In this document: positions 62,874 to 64,000 of the stretch, piece after piece
How positions within the stretch are numbered: the stretch's first letter is position 1
Layout of the letters: every line of letters begins with the position of its first letter
Assembly: GCA_017942035.1 (NCBI GenBank)
Contig: JAGAVG010000037.1
Span: forward strand, 1 to 64,000
Length of the DNA stretch: 64,000 nucleotides
Direction: 5' to 3'
Source of the DNA: a bacterium
GTDB lineage: Bacteria; Cyanobacteriota; Vampirovibrionia; Gastranaerophilales; Gastranaerophilaceae
The notes under the pieces: generated by a model
What the model was told of the DNA's origin: nothing
The model's database searches: none
The model's input: only the letters and a program-made list of their open reading frames with translations
Position numbers and translations under genes: made by a program

Positions 62874-64000
62874 ATGTTAAATGGTGTAAGTTTATACAAT
62901 ACAACTGCCAAAATTCAAGAAAACACTCTTCTTAATCGAGGAATTATTGAAGTTGGCGGTGTCAGTATACCGCAAATTCTGATGTCTAATAATAAAGACG
63001 AAGCAATTGAACGTTCCATTATGCAGGTCTTATACTTTTCAATGTCATTTTTGACGCCTTTTATTTTATTACCGTTTTTCAATAAAAGAGCTCTGAAATC
63101 TACCGGAATTGTTAAAAATTTCAATAATAGCGAAAAGCGCATCTTAGAAGTTTCAAAAAAATATTTGACTGGAACATCAGAAGAAATGGTTTCAGGCATA
63201 CGAAAAACAGCAAAAGAACTTTCAAATAAAGATAAAAATATAACCTCTGATTTTGAAAATGTTTTAAATCGTTTTAATGACAAAGATGAATTAAGACAGA
63301 AACTTATTAAAACTCATGAAAAAATTCTAAGAAATGATTACTTGACTACTACTGCAATGTGGGGGTTAACGCCATGGATTTGTACTGAAATAACTGAGAA
63401 ACGCACTCATAGAAAAGGTTTTTCTGCGGCATATAAACTTAAAAATGATGTAGTTGATGACAAAACATATCAAAAATCTAAAAGAAAAAAATTCAGTGCA
63501 ACAGTTCTCCTTTCTGTATTACAGTCAATGATTTTTCCAAAACTTATTATGAAAGGAATTAAATCAGGAAAATTAAAAAATCATGCAGGGTTATTTGATT
63601 ATACAAAAGCAATGTTTATGTCAAAAACAATTTTTGCAATGATGTGGTTATTATATGATTATCCAAACCAGTTAATTCAATCACGAGATAAAGATGAACT
63701 GAAAGATAGGACTATAAGAATCGGAGCAATGATTGCAATGTTTTTCGGTGGAGATTTTGTGTTAAATAATATTTTAGGTAAAACGAGTGATAAATTATTT
63801 AAAACCAAAATCATGAATGGTTCTTCTTTAAAATCGTTTAAAGATATCGAAAAACTTGAAGGAAATACATTAAAAAAATCAAAAAGTGCGGGAATGATGG
63901 TATATTGGACTTCATTATTAGCTAACTGTCTAATTCTTGGTTTTGGACTGCCGGCTATCTTAAATCGAATGTTAAGAAAAAATATTCAAAAAGAAAACAA
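62874..64000 (+). CDS. large membrane protein, 3' end beyond the window
   Basis: An open frame of at least 375 codons running off the end. First ATG at 62874; an in-frame TAG lies at 62838. No ribosome site is visible. The product has four or more hydrophobic segments (about 60-75: MSFLTPFILLPFF; about 160-172; about 245-262: MSKTIFAMMWLLYD; about 285-300: IGAMIAMFFGGDFVLN; about 345-368) with basic, helix-rich links such as TIRIGAM and KKSKSAGMM. Composition resembles the 1,092-aa protein at 16524, but I see no shared motif. Lineage-type inner-membrane protein, function unknown. Confidence 0.65.
   Translation, partial: MLNGVSLYNTTAKIQENTLLNRGIIEVGGVSIPQILMSNNKDEAIERSIMQVLYFSMSFLTPFILLPFFNKRALKSTGIVKNFNNSEKRILEVSKKYLTGTSEEMVSGIRKTAKELSNKDKNITSDFENVLNRFNDKDELRQKLIKTHEKILRNDYLTTTAMWGLTPWICTEITEKRTHRKGFSAAYKLKNDVVDDKTYQKSKRKKFSATVLLSVLQSMIFPKLIMKGIKSGKLKNHAGLFDYTKAMFMSKTIFAMMWLLYDYPNQLIQSRDKDELKDRTIRIGAMIAMFFGGDFVLNNILGKTSDKLFKTKIMNGSSLKSFKDIEKLEGNTLKKSKSAGMMVYWTSLLANCLILGFGLPAILNRMLRKNIQKEN

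Overview
The window looks like a piece of a gut-type Gastranaerophilales (Vampirovibrionia / Melainabacteria) chromosome. This is inference. The basis is AT-rich, densely packed coding DNA on both strands, several prepilins with the hydrophobic start FTLAEVLITLGIIGVVAA, an [FeFe]-hydrogenase maturase (HydG) that suggests anaerobic life, two GH57 glucan-type enzymes, a bacterial GT41 O-GlcNAc-transferase-like protein and many unrecognised lineage-type secreted or membrane proteins. No ribosomal RNA, CRISPR array or complete transposon is visible.

Layout. 1-1,500: eroded accessory DNA (prepilin remnant, small reverse-strand gene, serine-recombinase tail) ending at tRNA-Asn. 1.5-16 kb: ABC exporter, Bax-inhibitor-like protein, prepilin, DNA polymerase I, GT41 enzyme, HydG, formyltransferase-like protein, NfeD/SPFH pair, AspRS. 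16-25 kb: a 1,092-residue protein with a three-fold repeated membrane module, ruvC-mtnA cluster, MetRS, a second prepilin. 25-36 kb: GH57 enzyme, tRNA-Cys, Na+/H+-antiporter-type carrier, a small gene behind a strong promoter and a hairpin-rich leader, rhodanese, MutS, a third prepilin. 36-46 kb: reverse-strand cluster of radical SAM protein, RNase E/G and pseudopilin-like genes; two small paralogues built from an RWYD repeat; a BlaI-type repressor; RadA. 46-52 kb: reverse-strand run gltD, secreted protein, speB, ligA, membrane protein, SIMPL protein. 52-64 kb: a TolC / adaptor / MacB-type export operon, an M49-like metallopeptidase, a second GH57 protein and a membrane protein cut by the window end.

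Most unusual signals. (1) Three prepilin genes (4651, 24847 reverse, 34684) each sit behind a nearly identical cassette of about 170 bp whose ends are palindromes and inverted copies of each other. Each cassette carries a perfectly spaced TTGAAA-17-TATAAT promoter pointing away from the prepilin and running at once into a hairpin plus T-run, so it should make an RNA of about 45 nt. (2) The N-terminal leaders of the same three prepilins are largely or partly translated palindromic repeats of the kinds also found between genes here; the leader would be removed by prepilin peptidase. (3) Six genes have a -10 box exactly 6 nt before the ATG and no Shine-Dalgarno sequence, indicating leaderless mRNAs alongside ordinary GGAGG-led genes.

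Functional links visible in the layout: DNA replication and repair (polA, mutS, ruvC, radA, ligA), translation (aspS, metG, two tRNAs), surface and export functions (prepilins, ABC exporters, TolC system), glucan metabolism (two GH57 proteins), and methionine salvage / polyamine genes (mtnA, speB).
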